The notes: generated by a model not told the origin, from the letters alone. DNA of 64,000 nt from Rhodococcus pseudokoreensis (GCF_017068395.1 NZ_CP070614.1:248001-312000), one strand, 5' to 3'. Positions 1 through 8,762 are shown, counted from the stretch's first letter. Program-made: numbers and translations.

Positions 1-2
1 GG

Positions 3-377
3 GTGACGCGGCGCGACGATGAGGACCTGGTGTTGATGACGGCGGCGCGGGCGGACCAGGAGCGGGAGGTGCTCGCGGCGGCGACGGCGATGGTCGACGC
101 CCTGCTGCATTCGGATGACGGTGTTCTGGTCCGTAAGGTTGTCGCTGCGGCGTTTCCGTGGGTGAGCTACCTGTCGGGTGAGGAGGTCGCCGACTTCGTC
201 GACGAGCTGATCAACGCGCTGCGGGCGGGTTCGTCGCTGGATAATCCGGCTCCGCCGGCCCGCACGATCGAGACGTGGCGCCACACGGCGGAGGTGTATG
301 CCGATCCGGAGCTCGCCCGGATCCTGTCGATGCCGTCCGAGGGTGACTTCGGGGCCGTGCCGGTGCCGGAGCTGTGA
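3..377 (+). CDS. Hypothetical protein, upstream partner of a RelE-like toxin (possible antitoxin)
   Basis: A 124-residue acidic protein reading from a GTG at the very edge of the window; the true start may lie upstream of base 1. I do not recognise a family. It is mostly helical in appearance, rich in Ala, Glu and Asp, with no signal peptide or membrane segment. Its stop overlaps the GTG start of the next gene (GTGA), so the two are translationally coupled. The next product looks like a RelE/ParE-type toxin, so this gene is in the position of an antitoxin, but it has no DNA-binding motif that I can point to. The antitoxin role is inferred only from position. Confidence 0.6.
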   Translation: MTRRDDEDLVLMTAARADQEREVLAAATAMVDALLHSDDGVLVRKVVAAAFPWVSYLSGEEVADFVDELINALRAGSSLDNPAPPARTIETWRHTAEVYADPELARILSMPSEGDFGAVPVPEL

Positions 378-727
378 GCCCGAAGCGGGGTGAGCGCGTC
401 GCGCCGCCGGCGGCGGGGGAGCTGTGGGACCTGCGGTTCGCGACCAGTGATGCGGTAAAGGGGTGGGACGAGCTGTGCCGGCAGGCGCCGGCGAACACGC
501 TGGTGGCGTACGAGGAGATGCGACGCCGCACGGTCGCGGGGGAGTCGACGACGCGCCATCACCGGTTGAAGGGCAAGCTCGCGACCGGGGTGCACAACGG
601 CGTCGAGATGGAGCAGTGGCAGTACGAGGTCACCGCCGGTGGCCGCATCTGGTACGTGATGGACATCGAGCACCACACCTTGTGGCTGAAGTACGCGGGC
701 ACAGGACATCCCAAGCAGACTGAATAA
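374..727 (+). CDS. RelE/ParE-superfamily toxin-like protein
   Basis: 117 residues, GTG start inside the stop of the preceding gene. The pattern is that of RelE-fold proteins annotated as cytotoxic translational repressors: a helical first half, then basic RHHRLKGKL (about 62-70), then beta strands around QWQYEVTAGGRIWYV and a closing HTLWLKYAGTGHPK. In this superfamily the basic patch and strands bind the ribosome or gyrase. I infer a toxin or toxin-like role from this pattern and from the coupling to the small acidic gene before it. It could also be an orphaned relative without activity. Confidence 0.65.
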   Translation: MSPKRGERVAPPAAGELWDLRFATSDAVKGWDELCRQAPANTLVAYEEMRRRTVAGESTTRHHRLKGKLATGVHNGVEMEQWQYEVTAGGRIWYVMDIEHHTLWLKYAGTGHPKQTE

Positions 728-864
728 TGTTGCTGAGGACCCGAATGGGGCGAATCAACGCCATCGAGTTCGGGGTGGTGGCAGCCACGACCGAAAGCGC
801 TGCACTGGGGCCTGCCGGGCGTGTGTCTGAGCAATGCTTCCGGCGGGCACTTGTGCGTGGATGG
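728..864. other. Spacer with no recognisable gene
   Basis: Short gap between the toxin-like gene and the helicase fragment on the opposite strand. I see no promoter or hairpin that I would defend. Confidence 0.4.
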
Positions 865-1260
865 TCACGAGAGCAGTTGGATGGCCACCCCGTCGTCCGT
901 CAGAGTCGTTGCGACTAAGTCGTGCACACTCTCGTGCGCTGCAATGACAAGCAGTTGTTGCGCTCGGGATGCGCCGACATACAAGACGCGTCGGGCTTCG
1001 CCGGGTTCGTCGGCACACCACTGTTGGACTCCGTCTTCCTCTTGTACCTTAAATGGTTTCGGCACGACCAATATGACTGCAGGTGCCTGCAAGCCTGTGT
1101 AGCCATGGACGGTGGAGTACTCGAACTCGACGACGGATCTGGTCGGAAGCGTGGGCCACACATCGCCTGGCGGTCTGTTCACCCCTTTGAGAGCGTGATT
1201 GAGAACTCGACGACGGCGTGCGTCTGCGGTGGTCAGTGCATGGAAGTGGGCTCCTGGTTG
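865..1260 (-). pseudogene. C-terminal fragment of a UvrD/REP-type helicase (GajB-like)
   Basis: Read on the minus strand, the last ~110 residues of an SF1 helicase are present. They include motif V-like STVHGYTGLQAP and motif VI-like ARRVLYVGASRAQQLLVI, ending in a normal stop at 865. No Walker A, Walker B or central motifs exist upstream: the frame runs into a broken IS5-type transposase at about 1260-1300. The helicase is therefore 5'-truncated and not functional. At the far right of the window an OLD-family nuclease gene is followed by the N-terminal ~41 codons of a UvrD helicase on the opposite strand, so this piece may be the other end of the same kind of gene. Confidence 0.7.
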
Positions 1261-1304
1261 AGTTGGTGAGGTCGACGCCCGCAGCCGAATCGAGGAGCCC
1301 ACCG

Positions 1305-1815
1305 ATGCCATCATCGGCCATCTCACCGTGCCCGTCGTGTCGGCCCCACACGGCGGGCGGACACCGTTGCGCGGTGTACCCGTAGTCGGTCACCGACGCA
1401 CAGTGGGCGATCCTGCAACCGCTGCTGCCGGCGCCGGGCAACACCGCAGGTCGCGGCGGCAGGCCCGAGAAGCATTGCCGCCGACTCGTATTGGACGCCA
1501 TCCTGTACCTGGTTCGCGGTGGGATCGCGTGGCGGCAACTGCCGGCGGAGTTTCCGCCGGCCGGGACGGTGTACGCGATCTTCGTGCGTTGGATCTGTGG
1601 CGGGGTCTGGCATCGCATCCTCGACACCCTGCGCGACCGGCTGCGGGTGCGAGCGGGGAAGGGATCGCTGTCCGACCGCGGCGATCATCGATTCGCAGAC
1701 TGTCCCGGTCGCCGACACGGTGCCCCGATCCGGTACCGGATGGGACGGCGCGAAACGAACGACCGGTGTGAAACGCCACATCGCGGTGGACGTGACCGGG
1801 CTGTTGTTGGCAGTC
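1305..1815 (+). pseudogene. Broken IS5-family transposase
   Basis: Typical N-terminal IS5-family sequence (VTDAQWAILQPLLP, then GGIAWRQLPAEFPP) reads from about 1386. It is preceded by an in-frame TAG at 1383, is frameshifted near 1660, and resumes in another frame with PTAAIIDSQTV and GVKRHIAVDVTGLLLAV. The sequence stops matching a transposase at about 1815, well before the C-terminal catalytic Glu region. At least one stop, one frameshift and a 3' truncation make it inactive. I could not define terminal inverted repeats. It sits between the helicase remnant and a P-type ATPase scrap, so it probably marks a deletion or rearrangement point. Confidence 0.7.
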
Positions 1816-1816
1816 G

Positions 1817-1942
1817 GCGATCGCATCGAGCAACTCGGCGTGGTCGAGTCGCCGGGGCGAACACCACACCACCACAGCCGCGGTCCGCGGGCAGTCGTGC
1901 ACCGCCCGCACCCCGGAAATCTTGGTGACGGCATCCTCGATC
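1817..1942 (-). pseudogene. N-terminal scrap of a heavy-metal P-type ATPase (HMA-like)
   Basis: On the minus strand about 42 codons resemble the N-terminal metal-binding region of actinobacterial heavy-metal P-type ATPases (VTKISGVRAVH, TAAVVVWCSPRRLD, LLDAIADC). The similarity ends exactly where the transposase fragment begins. No transmembrane or ATPase domain is present. It is a remnant; the assignment is from memory of the family pattern and is tentative. Confidence 0.35.
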
Positions 1943-1974
1943 GCCACCGCGCCACCGCGCCACCGCGCCATCGC
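1943..1974. repeat. Four tandem copies of an 8-bp unit
   Basis: GCCACCGC occurs three times in a row, followed by a fourth copy with one change (GCCATCGC). It lies in the debris region just upstream of the ATPase scrap. It looks like a simple slippage repeat with no function that I can see. Confidence 0.8.
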
Positions 1975-2440
1975 GTGTCCGGAGATATTTGGAGCGCCCG
2001 CGCAACTGAGGATCGCAGCGAGCTGCTCGCCTTCCTGCCGCTCGGGCCCACAGCGACTCGGCGGTGTTACCGGGATCGTGCAGGCACCGCCGAAAAGCGT
2101 CGAAATCGCACTTACTGGTCGGTAATTCGGATGCGGGAAGTGGCGCGATGGCATGGACCATAGACTCTGGACTTCCATGCTCCGGCCCACGAGAATCACT
2201 GAAGTGCCGCCCGTCACGATTATGTGCCGGTGACCGTGTAACTCGCGTGAGCTGATACCCGTCGTTGGCGGGGGCTGCGCTTGGCTGCACCACAAACCCC
2301 TCCTTGGAGCCGCGACTCGCCAGCCACGAATCGAGCTCCCGATCGTGTCCTGCTCATTCCTGCGCGTCGACACCGCGCCCTTCGCCGCTCTGGTCAGGGG
2401 TGCAGTCCCATCGGCACGCCCGTCCAACCCGGTACCGATA
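1975..2440. other. No gene recognised
   Basis: About 470 bases of high-GC sequence with several overlapping open frames on both strands but no family pattern, signal peptide or convincing start. Probably remnant DNA upstream of the catabolic operon that starts at 2540. Confidence 0.4.
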
Positions 2441-2450
2441 CCGATAGTGC

Positions 2451-2468
2451 ATTAGTTGATCCATTAAT
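2451..2468. promoter_or_regulatory. Imperfect palindrome upstream of kdgD, likely operator
   Basis: ATTAGTTGATCCATTAAT is an 18-bp interrupted palindrome centred on GATC (14 of 18 positions symmetrical). It is AT-rich in GC-rich surroundings and lies about 70 bases before the kdgD start. Size and position suit a GntR- or IclR-type repressor site, but no regulator gene is adjacent, so the binder is unknown. Confidence 0.45.
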
Positions 2469-2539
2469 AGTGTTGGACTCGCATCACACACTGCTCGTAC
2501 TGTGATTTCAGTCGCATCACCTCGATTCAGGAGAACTTC

Positions 2540-3487
2540 TTGACCACCTTTGCGCCGGACGAGCTCGCTGGACACCTTGGCTCCGGATTGCTGTCGTTCC
2601 CGGTTTCCCACTTCACCGAGAATCTCGCCATCGACGAGACTGCATACCGGGAGAACATCTCTCGGCTGACCAGCTACGAGGTCGCCGGGATCTTCGCCGC
2701 CGGCGGCACCGGCGAGTTCTTCTCTCTCACCGGCGGTGAGATCAGCACGCTGGTACGGGCCGCGGTCGCCAGCGCACCGGAGAACACCCCGGTTCTCGCT
2801 CCGGCCGGCCTCGGCTCAATGCAGGCGATCGATATGGCCCAGGATGCCCAGGCCGCCGGCGCCGACGGTGTCCTGCTGTTCCCGCCCTACCTCACCGAAG
2901 CATCCGGCGATGGCTTGCGCGAATACGTCCGAGCGGTCTGCCGGAACACTGAACTTGGCGTGGTGGTCTACAACCGGGCCAATGCCGTCTACCCCGCCGA
3001 CGCGTTGGCTGAAATTGCCGAGGCCTGCCCCAACTTCATCGGATTCAAGGACGGCGTGGGTGACCTGGAGGCCATCACCCGTATCCACGGCCTGCTCGGT
3101 GATCGGCTGGTCTACATCGGCGGCCTGCCGACCGCAGAACTGTTCGCACTGCCCTACCTGGAGCTGGGGGTCACCACCTACAGTTCGGCCATTTTCAACT
3201 TTCTTCCCGACTTCGCGCTGGCTTTTTACCGCGCCGTCCGCGCCCGGGACACCGTGACGGTGCGCCGTCTGCTGAACGACGTGGTCCTGCCCTACGCGGC
3301 AATCCGCGACCGCAAGCCCGGCTACGCGGTGAGCATCGTGAAGGCGGGTATGCGCCTCACCGGACACTCGGCGGGACCCGTTCGGCCGCCGCTGACCGAG
3401 CTCGATGAGACCGAGGTGGCCTTGCTGTCCGACGTCGTCAACGCTGCCAACCAGCTCACTCCGGCGCTGGCCACAGCAGGTTCGTGA
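2540..3487 (+). CDS. kdgD: Dihydrodipicolinate synthase-family aldolase/dehydratase, 5-dehydro-4-deoxyglucarate dehydratase-like
   Basis: 315 residues, the usual length of this (beta/alpha)8 Schiff-base family. The family motif [12 protein letters not shown] sits at 53-64, the catalytic Tyr in VVYNRAN at 144 and the Schiff-base Lys in FIGFKDG at 170. The GEFFSLT and YNRAN variants are those of 5-dehydro-4-deoxyglucarate dehydratase, which converts 5-dehydro-4-deoxy-D-glucarate to 2,5-dioxopentanoate with loss of water and CO2 in glucarate/galactarate breakdown. The TTG start at 2540 is preceded by CAGGAGA. It heads an operon with an ABC importer, an M24 hydrolase and RidA. No glucarate dehydratase or dioxopentanoate dehydrogenase is nearby, so the true substrate may be another 2-keto acid. 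Confidence 0.8.
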   Translation: MTTFAPDELAGHLGSGLLSFPVSHFTENLAIDETAYRENISRLTSYEVAGIFAAGGTGEFFSLTGGEISTLVRAAVASAPENTPVLAPAGLGSMQAIDMAQDAQAAGADGVLLFPPYLTEASGDGLREYVRAVCRNTELGVVVYNRANAVYPADALAEIAEACPNFIGFKDGVGDLEAITRIHGLLGDRLVYIGGLPTAELFALPYLELGVTTYSSAIFNFLPDFALAFYRAVRARDTVTVRRLLNDVVLPYAAIRDRKPGYAVSIVKAGMRLTGHSAGPVRPPLTELDETEVALLSDVVNAANQLTPALATAGS

Positions 3488-3735
3488 GGGAAACACCGAT
3501 GATTACCCATGGTGTCGACAGCCGTGTTGCCGCCGCCGCGCAGACACCGACCGGCGCAATGGTCATCGGCAACACACCCGTGGACGGTGCTGCGATCGCG
3601 CGGTTCCTCCGCCGGGTCGCCCACCAGGACCTGCTGCCTTCGACCCGGCGGGCTCGACCCTCCGCCGGTATCCGGCGGAGGGTGGACGGACCTCAGACCC
3701 ACCCCAGACCCATTGGTAAGGATGAACGGCCATGA
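3484..3735 (+). CDS. Possible small protein between kdgD and the ABC permease
   Basis: An 83-codon frame whose GTG overlaps the kdgD stop (GTGA) and whose end overlaps the permease start. I do not recognise the product: the first half ([16 protein letters not shown]) looks protein-like, while the second half runs through a perfect 11-bp hairpin and becomes very Arg-rich. It may be a truncated gene or not translated at all. Confidence 0.25.
   Translation: MRETPMITHGVDSRVAAAAQTPTGAMVIGNTPVDGAAIARFLRRVAHQDLLPSTRRARPSAGIRRRVDGPQTHPRPIGKDERP
3658..3682. promoter_or_regulatory. Perfect 11-bp hairpin inside the operon
   Basis: CCCTCCGCCGG, three-base loop TAT, CCGGCGGAGGG. It lies about 50 bases before the ABC permease start and is not followed by a T run. 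It could be a processing or attenuation element that sets different levels for kdgD and the transporter genes. Confidence 0.55.
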
Positions 3736-4586
3736 CCGCATCGAAAATCCAGACCAGCGCGAGCATTATCGAACCACCGGTAGCCAGCGAACCGACGGGC
3801 ATCCCTGCTCGCGGCAGACCGCGAATACGGCGAGACTCGCTGATGACCGGCGTCAAAGCCGCCGTGGGCATCCTCGGGCTGTTGGGCCTCTGGCAGCTCG
3901 CGGTCGTCGTCACCGACCCGCCCGAATTCATTCTGGTCGGCCCGCTCGCGGCGTTCCAAGAGTTGTTCATCCGGCCGGACTACTTCGTCACCAATGCGTG
4001 GGTCACCATCGGTGAAGCGCTTGCCGGGTTCGTTGGCGGTGTTCTGCTGGGTGTCCTGTGCGGTGCACTTCTGCATTATTCGCCCACCGTGCGCACCTTC
4101 CTTTATCCAGCGCTGGTCGCCGTCGACACCGTACCCAAAGTCGCACTGGCACCGCTGTTTATCGTGTGGTTCGGCTTCGGGTTCGAGTCCAAGGCGTTCG
4201 TTGCGATGGCCATTGCATTTTTCCCGCTGGTCATCAACACCTTCGATGGGCTCAGTTCGGTCCCGCATGAGCTCAAAGAGCTGGCCCGGATCAACAAGGC
4301 CTCCACTTGGAAGCGGCTGACGAAGATCGAGTTCATCTATGCGCTTCCCTCGATTTTCTCCGGCTCGAAGATCGCGATCTCCCTGGCCGTCGGTGGCGCC
4401 GTCGTCGGTGAATTCATCGCCGGTTCGAAGGGGCTTGGTTATGTGATCATGCTCGCCAACAGCCAGGTGGATCTGGCGTCGATGTTCGCCGCGTTCTTCG
4501 TCCTCGCCGCGATCGCGCTGGTCTTGTTTTTCATCGTCGACTTCACCGGCAAGAAGCTCATGCCATGGAAGTCGTATACGAAATGA
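3732..4586 (+). CDS. ABC transporter permease, SsuC/TauC/NMT1-associated type
   Basis: 284 residues with about six membrane segments, beginning after a ~40-residue cytoplasmic arm. The cytoplasmic coupling loop (EAA loop) is recognisable around 175-205 (ELKELARINKASTWKRL, then KIEFIYALPSIF). The permease pairs with the ATPase and substrate-binding lipoprotein that follow. This permease class imports sulfonates, taurine, nitrate, riboflavin or thiamine precursors and various aromatic acids; the substrate here is unknown. A start at the ATG after AAGGATGAACGGCC is supported by AAGGA just upstream. It belongs to the operon starting at kdgD. Confidence 0.88.
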   Translation: MTASKIQTSASIIEPPVASEPTGIPARGRPRIRRDSLMTGVKAAVGILGLLGLWQLAVVVTDPPEFILVGPLAAFQELFIRPDYFVTNAWVTIGEALAGFVGGVLLGVLCGALLHYSPTVRTFLYPALVAVDTVPKVALAPLFIVWFGFGFESKAFVAMAIAFFPLVINTFDGLSSVPHELKELARINKASTWKRLTKIEFIYALPSIFSGSKIAISLAVGGAVVGEFIAGSKGLGYVIMLANSQVDLASMFAAFFVLAAIALVLFFIVDFTGKKLMPWKSYTK

Positions 4587-4607
4587 CCAACAAGCTTGGA
4601 GACCACC

Positions 4608-5630
4608 ATGAGTAAAACACGCACGTGGCGCTCCGTAATCGTCGCGGCGATGCTGTTGCCGTTTGCCGCGGCCTGCGGCACAGGAAGTTCGGAGAATGCG
4701 ATGTCGGTCATGGTCGACGTCGGTTACCTCCCCAAACACGCACCCTTCTTCGCCGCCGTCGATCGCGGGTTCTTCGGAGCGGAGGGTCTCGATGTCACCA
4801 TCATGCCCGGCTCCGGCTCCGGCAATACCGTCGCTGCGGTGGACACCGGAAAGGTGGACGTGGGCTGGGCCGACTTCGGTGTCACCGTTCTCCATCAGGG
4901 TCGCGGCGCCCAGGTCACGCAGGTCAACCTGTTACAGGCCCGATCGGCCTATGCGGTGGTCGCGATGTCCGACGGAAACATCCACGACTGGGATGACCTC
5001 AAAGGCAAAACCGTCGCCACCGAAGGTGCCGGCGCCATGACCTCGATGTGGCCCTTGGCCCTGAGCCGGCTAGGGCTTGCCGAGCAGGACGTCAATGTCG
5101 TTCACGCCACCAGCAGCGCCAAGATCCCAGGTCTGCTCTCGAAGCAGTGGGATGCCAACCTGGCGCTATCGGTGTCGGATGCTCCCGCGATCGACGCGCT
5201 CGGCAAGGTGCCGGTGGTGCTGAAGTGGTCCGATATCGGCATCGACCTGTACGGCAACGGCCTCATCGTTTCCAACGAACAGCTGAGGAGCAATCCCGAC
5301 CGGGTCAAGCGATTCAACCGGGCGATGCAACGTGCCTACCTGTGGTCGTGTGAGCACCCGGAGGAAGCCGCCGACTCCTTCCACAAAGAGGTCCAAGGAT
5401 ATGAGACCCGCACCGTAGTGCTCGCACTGCAAGAACAGTGCGCTCTCAACCAGCAAGTCGGTGAGGAGGATGTGCCCTTCGGCCGCATGACCGATGCCGG
5501 GGTACAGCAGATGATCGACGTCTCGCGCGAGTTCCTCGGCCTCGACCCGAATACGACGCTCAATCCCGCCCAGGTCTACAGCAACGACTACCTCGACCCC
5601 GTTTCCAGCGACGCCATCGCCGTACCGTGA
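4608..5630 (+). CDS. ABC transporter substrate-binding lipoprotein, NMT1/SsuA-like
   Basis: 340 residues. The ATG at 4608 is chosen over an upstream TTG because GGAG lies about 8 bases before it. A lipoprotein signal is clear: RTW, hydrophobic VIVAAMLLPF, then lipobox A-A-A-C with the lipidated Cys at 23. The mature part has the NMT1/THI5-like pattern GYLPKHAPFFAAVDRGFF, then GSGSGNTVAAVDTGKVDVGWADFG. These match binding proteins for sulfonates, nitrate or hydroxymethylpyrimidine-like ligands. It would sit on the outside of the membrane and deliver ligand to the permease encoded just before it. The ligand cannot be told from sequence. Confidence 0.88.
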   Translation: MSKTRTWRSVIVAAMLLPFAAACGTGSSENAMSVMVDVGYLPKHAPFFAAVDRGFFGAEGLDVTIMPGSGSGNTVAAVDTGKVDVGWADFGVTVLHQGRGAQVTQVNLLQARSAYAVVAMSDGNIHDWDDLKGKTVATEGAGAMTSMWPLALSRLGLAEQDVNVVHATSSAKIPGLLSKQWDANLALSVSDAPAIDALGKVPVVLKWSDIGIDLYGNGLIVSNEQLRSNPDRVKRFNRAMQRAYLWSCEHPEEAADSFHKEVQGYETRTVVLALQEQCALNQQVGEEDVPFGRMTDAGVQQMIDVSREFLGLDPNTTLNPAQVYSNDYLDPVSSDAIAVP

Positions 5631-5655
5631 CCGCCTACTCCCTCCGGAGCCAGTA

Positions 5656-6435
5656 ATGAACAGCCACACCGCAATCAGTGTCAACAACGTCGGGGTCTCG
5701 TTCCGGTCCCGTGACGGCGACACCAACACCGTCCTGCAGGGCGTGGACTTCGACGTCGAGCACGGCCAGTTCGTGTCGATCGTCGGCCAGTCCAGCAGCG
5801 GTAAGACAACGCTCCTGAAGACGATTTCGGGACTGCAGCCCGCCACCGCGGGCGAAGTGCTCATCAAGGGCGCACCCATCGCCGCGGGGGTGACGGAGAT
5901 CGGCATGGTGTTCCAAAGCCCGGTCCTTCTGCCCTGGCGCAACAACCTGGCCAATGTGCTGCTGCCTCTAGAATTTCGCGGCACCCGCGACGCGAACGCC
6001 AAAGCCAAAGCCAAGCAACTGCTGGCGATGGTCGGTCTCGAGGGCAAGGCCAAACGGTATTCCTACGAACTCTCCGGCGGCATGCAGCAACGTGTCGCCA
6101 TCTGCCGGGCCCTGGTGTCCAACCCGGAATTGTTGCTCATGGATGAACCGTTCGGGGCCCTCGATGCCATGACCCGCGACAGCATGAACTTCGAGATCCA
6201 GCGGATCTGGCGGCAAGCCGGATGCAGCGTCCTCTTCGTCACGCACAGCATCTCCGAAGCTGTCTGGCTCGGGGACCGGGTCGTCGTGGTCGGCGGCCGT
6301 CCCGGACACATCGTCGCCGACATCACCATCGACCTGCCCCGTCCGCGGGACAAAGAGCATCGCTACTCCACAGAGTTCGCCGGCTACGTCAGCGAAGTCG
6401 AATCACACATCGGAGTCACAGCCGGAATCAGCTGA
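5656..6435 (+). CDS. ABC transporter ATP-binding protein, SsuB/TauB type
   Basis: 259 residues with all ABC ATPase motifs: Walker A GQSSSGKT at 44-51, Q-loop Q87, signature LSGGMQQR at 139-146, Walker B LLLMDEP at 159-165 and the switch His in FVTHSISEAVWLGD. The length and the LLPWRNNLANVLLP stretch are typical of the nitrate/sulfonate/taurine subfamily. It completes the three-part importer with the two genes before it and lies 25 bases after the binding protein. Confidence 0.9.
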   Translation: MNSHTAISVNNVGVSFRSRDGDTNTVLQGVDFDVEHGQFVSIVGQSSSGKTTLLKTISGLQPATAGEVLIKGAPIAAGVTEIGMVFQSPVLLPWRNNLANVLLPLEFRGTRDANAKAKAKQLLAMVGLEGKAKRYSYELSGGMQQRVAICRALVSNPELLLMDEPFGALDAMTRDSMNFEIQRIWRQAGCSVLFVTHSISEAVWLGDRVVVVGGRPGHIVADITIDLPRPRDKEHRYSTEFAGYVSEVESHIGVTAGIS

Positions 6436-6477
6436 CCGCCCACATTCCGACCACCTCACCTCACGACAGGAACGTCC

Positions 6478-8130
6478 ATGCTGCATCTGTCCGCAGACCC
6501 CTCAGCCCTGGCCACCCAATTCGATCTCCATCCGCAACGAAGCCTGCTGTTCTCCGCTATCCGGCTGGACTCCCATCCGCTGGTCCTGCCGCTGATTGCC
6601 ACCCGTGACGGGGACGAGCCCACTCTGCTGGTTCGCCAACAGGAACAGGGCAATGTGCTCTCCGCCGGAGTCCCCCGAGAGCGCATCCGCTTTTACGCCC
6701 CGTGGGTAACCATCGATCCCCGCCCCGTCGCCGACGTTCACACCGCCGCATCGTTGACCGCCCTGGTCTCCGAGCTCGCCGGTGACGACGCGGTCGTGCT
6801 GGGAGCCGATGTGGTGTACAGCCATCAGCTGGCACTCGCGGAGACCTTGGAGGTCACCACCGAATCGGCGCAGCCGAGTCCGGTGCGGGTCCGCGCGCTC
6901 TCCACCACTGAGGTTGAAGGACGGTTCGCCCAATGGCGTGAATGCGGTGCGACGGCGGCGGCCAAGCTGATCGCCGACGTTGCGCACCTGAAGGGCCTCG
7001 ACGCGGAGTTCGGTGCCGGGGACACCCGCTATCCGGGTCTGAAATCCATTGCCGCGGAACGTGAGCTCGATGCCCTGGTCATTGCCGCGCCGCCGAACTT
7101 CTCCGAAGCCACTGGACGCGCACCCGGCGACGGAGCGGTCGTGATCTGGGTGCCGGGCACGGACCGGGTACTCGTTGCGGCCACCGACGCCGCTGACAGA
7201 GATCACTACGGCACCGCGGTCGGCGAGTACGCATCACTGGGCGAGGCGGTCGCCGCGCTCGTGCCCGGACGCCGAATCGGCGTCGAAGAAGAGTTCATCT
7301 CGGTCAGTGTCGCCGGTGAGCTCGCCGGTCAGGGTCTGGAACTGGTGGGGACTTCCCAGGATCTCGCCCACTGGCGCGATATCCGCGACAACGAGGATCT
7401 GCCTTTCCAGGTAATCGCCGCGCGCACCAGTGTGTACGCCATCGAGGAGGCGCTGGCGTGGGCCGAGCACGAAATCGACGCCGGGGTCGAATTCACCGAG
7501 ATCGACATCTACCGCCGCTATCTCGGTCACATCGAAGAGTTCCGGCGCGACAACGACATCCCGTTCGAGGTGCAGCCGTACTTCACCAACCTCCACTCGT
7601 CGAACCGGATGCTGTTCCCCGGGCCGCCGGTGGACTTCCCCATCAACAGGGAGACCACCTGCATCCAGCTCGATGCCGGAGTACGGGTCACCATCGACGG
7701 CGTCGTCGTGGCCACCTCGGATATGGCGCGGTCACTACCACGAACGGCGGCGGCGAAAGAGGCCTATGAGCTCTTCTTCACCGTGGTCCGGGAGGGCATA
7801 ATCGGTCAGTTGCGTCCCGGCGTGGTCTGCGAGGACGTTCACGAAGGGACCCTGGAGTTCCTGGCGCCGCATCTGCCCCGCATGATCGAGATCGGGATGC
7901 TCGGCGAGGAAACCGATTTCAACACGATCTACCGACGCCGCAACGTCGGGCACCTGATGGGTAAACAGGAGTCCTTCGCCAATGAGCTCCGACCAGGATA
8001 CAAGCACGCCCTCACTATCGGGTCCTACGGTGCCGCCGAGATACCCTGGCGGTACAACGATGCCGCGATCGGCACCGAGGACCTGTGGTACATCGGCACC
8101 GACCGGACCTACATCCTCTCGCAGCGCTGA
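6478..8130 (+). CDS. M24-family metallohydrolase (creatinase/Xaa-Pro aminopeptidase-like), long form
   Basis: 550 residues. The C-terminal part has the pita-bread fold pattern with metal ligands visible: Asp399 in QLDAG, Asp415 in TSDMARS, His492 in NVGHLMG, with Glu candidates around GAAEIPW and GTEDLW. The N-terminal ~300 residues form a creatinase-N-like domain interrupted by an extra stretch, so the protein is about 100-150 residues longer than typical prolidases, creatinases or ectoine hydrolases. It acts probably on a C-N bond of a small imported molecule. Neighbours (ABC importer before, RidA directly after) support a role in breaking down a nitrogenous ligand. Start ATG preceded by CAGGAA. 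Confidence 0.75.
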   Translation: MLHLSADPSALATQFDLHPQRSLLFSAIRLDSHPLVLPLIATRDGDEPTLLVRQQEQGNVLSAGVPRERIRFYAPWVTIDPRPVADVHTAASLTALVSELAGDDAVVLGADVVYSHQLALAETLEVTTESAQPSPVRVRALSTTEVEGRFAQWRECGATAAAKLIADVAHLKGLDAEFGAGDTRYPGLKSIAAERELDALVIAAPPNFSEATGRAPGDGAVVIWVPGTDRVLVAATDAADRDHYGTAVGEYASLGEAVAALVPGRRIGVEEEFISVSVAGELAGQGLELVGTSQDLAHWRDIRDNEDLPFQVIAARTSVYAIEEALAWAEHEIDAGVEFTEIDIYRRYLGHIEEFRRDNDIPFEVQPYFTNLHSSNRMLFPGPPVDFPINRETTCIQLDAGVRVTIDGVVVATSDMARSLPRTAAAKEAYELFFTVVREGIIGQLRPGVVCEDVHEGTLEFLAPHLPRMIEIGMLGEETDFNTIYRRRNVGHLMGKQESFANELRPGYKHALTIGSYGAAEIPWRYNDAAIGTEDLWYIGTDRTYILSQR

Positions 8131-8142
8131 GCAGGAACAGAC

Positions 8143-8628
8143 ATGATGACCGACACCAACACCCATGATCCGCAACTCCGGCTCGCCGGCAGACAGCTAA
8201 CCCTGCCCGACCTCGGCGCCCCCGCCTACGCCTACGAAGCCTGGACGAGGCACCGCGACATCCTGTACCTGTCGGGACAGATCTCCCGTGCCGCGGACGG
8301 ACACGTTCTCACCGGCCGCGCAGGCGCGGACGCCACCGTGGCCGAGGCATCCGCGGCCGCGGAGACCGCAGCACTGAACCTGCTGGCCAGAATCGATCAG
8401 GCCGTCGGGCTCGGGCACGTTCGGCAGATTCTGAAGCTGAACGTCTGGGTTGCCAGCGACGCTGATTTCACCGACCAGCCGACGGCCGCCGAGGCCGCGT
8501 CACGACTCCTGATCGACGTCCTCGGTGATGCGGGCCGGCACGCCCGCACCGCGCTGCCGGCGCATGTGCTTCCGAAGAACGCTCTCGTCGAGCTCGACGC
8601 CACGGTCGCAGTCGCAGTCAACGAGTAA
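8143..8628 (+). CDS. RidA/YjgF/UK114-family protein
   Basis: 161 residues starting at the first of two adjacent ATGs, 12 bases after the M24 gene. The family core is present: LYLSGQIS, then a helix ending NLLARIDQAVG, KLNVWVASDADFTDQP and ALVELDATVAVAV. RidA proteins hydrolyse reactive enamine/imine products; more distant members act as amidohydrolases. The usual catalytic Arg of RidA proper is not obvious (the corresponding stretch reads HARTALPAHVLP), so it fits a YjgF subfamily rather than RidA itself. Being last in the operon, it probably processes an unstable product of the M24 or KdgD-like enzymes. Confidence 0.85.
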   Translation: MMTDTNTHDPQLRLAGRQLTLPDLGAPAYAYEAWTRHRDILYLSGQISRAADGHVLTGRAGADATVAEASAAAETAALNLLARIDQAVGLGHVRQILKLNVWVASDADFTDQPTAAEAASRLLIDVLGDAGRHARTALPAHVLPKNALVELDATVAVAVNE

Positions 8629-8725
8629 TCCTCACCAAGAACGGGCACACACTCTCGAATGTGGAAAAGGTGATCAGCGGCGAACTGCGCACCGAGGACA
8701 TCGACATCACCTAGTCGTGTATGCG

Positions 8726-8762
8726 GCGCGCCCCCCGGAAGTGCGGAGTTCCGGGGGCGCGC
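8726..8762. terminator. Strong GC hairpin after the catabolic operon
   Basis: GCGCGCCCCCCGGAA pairs with TTCCGGGGGCGCGC around an 8-base loop, with one bulged C. No T run follows, as is common in high-GC actinobacteria. Confidence 0.7.

Noticed and set aside
4596..4607. TTG start upstream of the binding-protein ATG
   Set aside because: The TTG overlaps the ribosome site, and the ATG at 4608 gives a textbook lipoprotein signal peptide.
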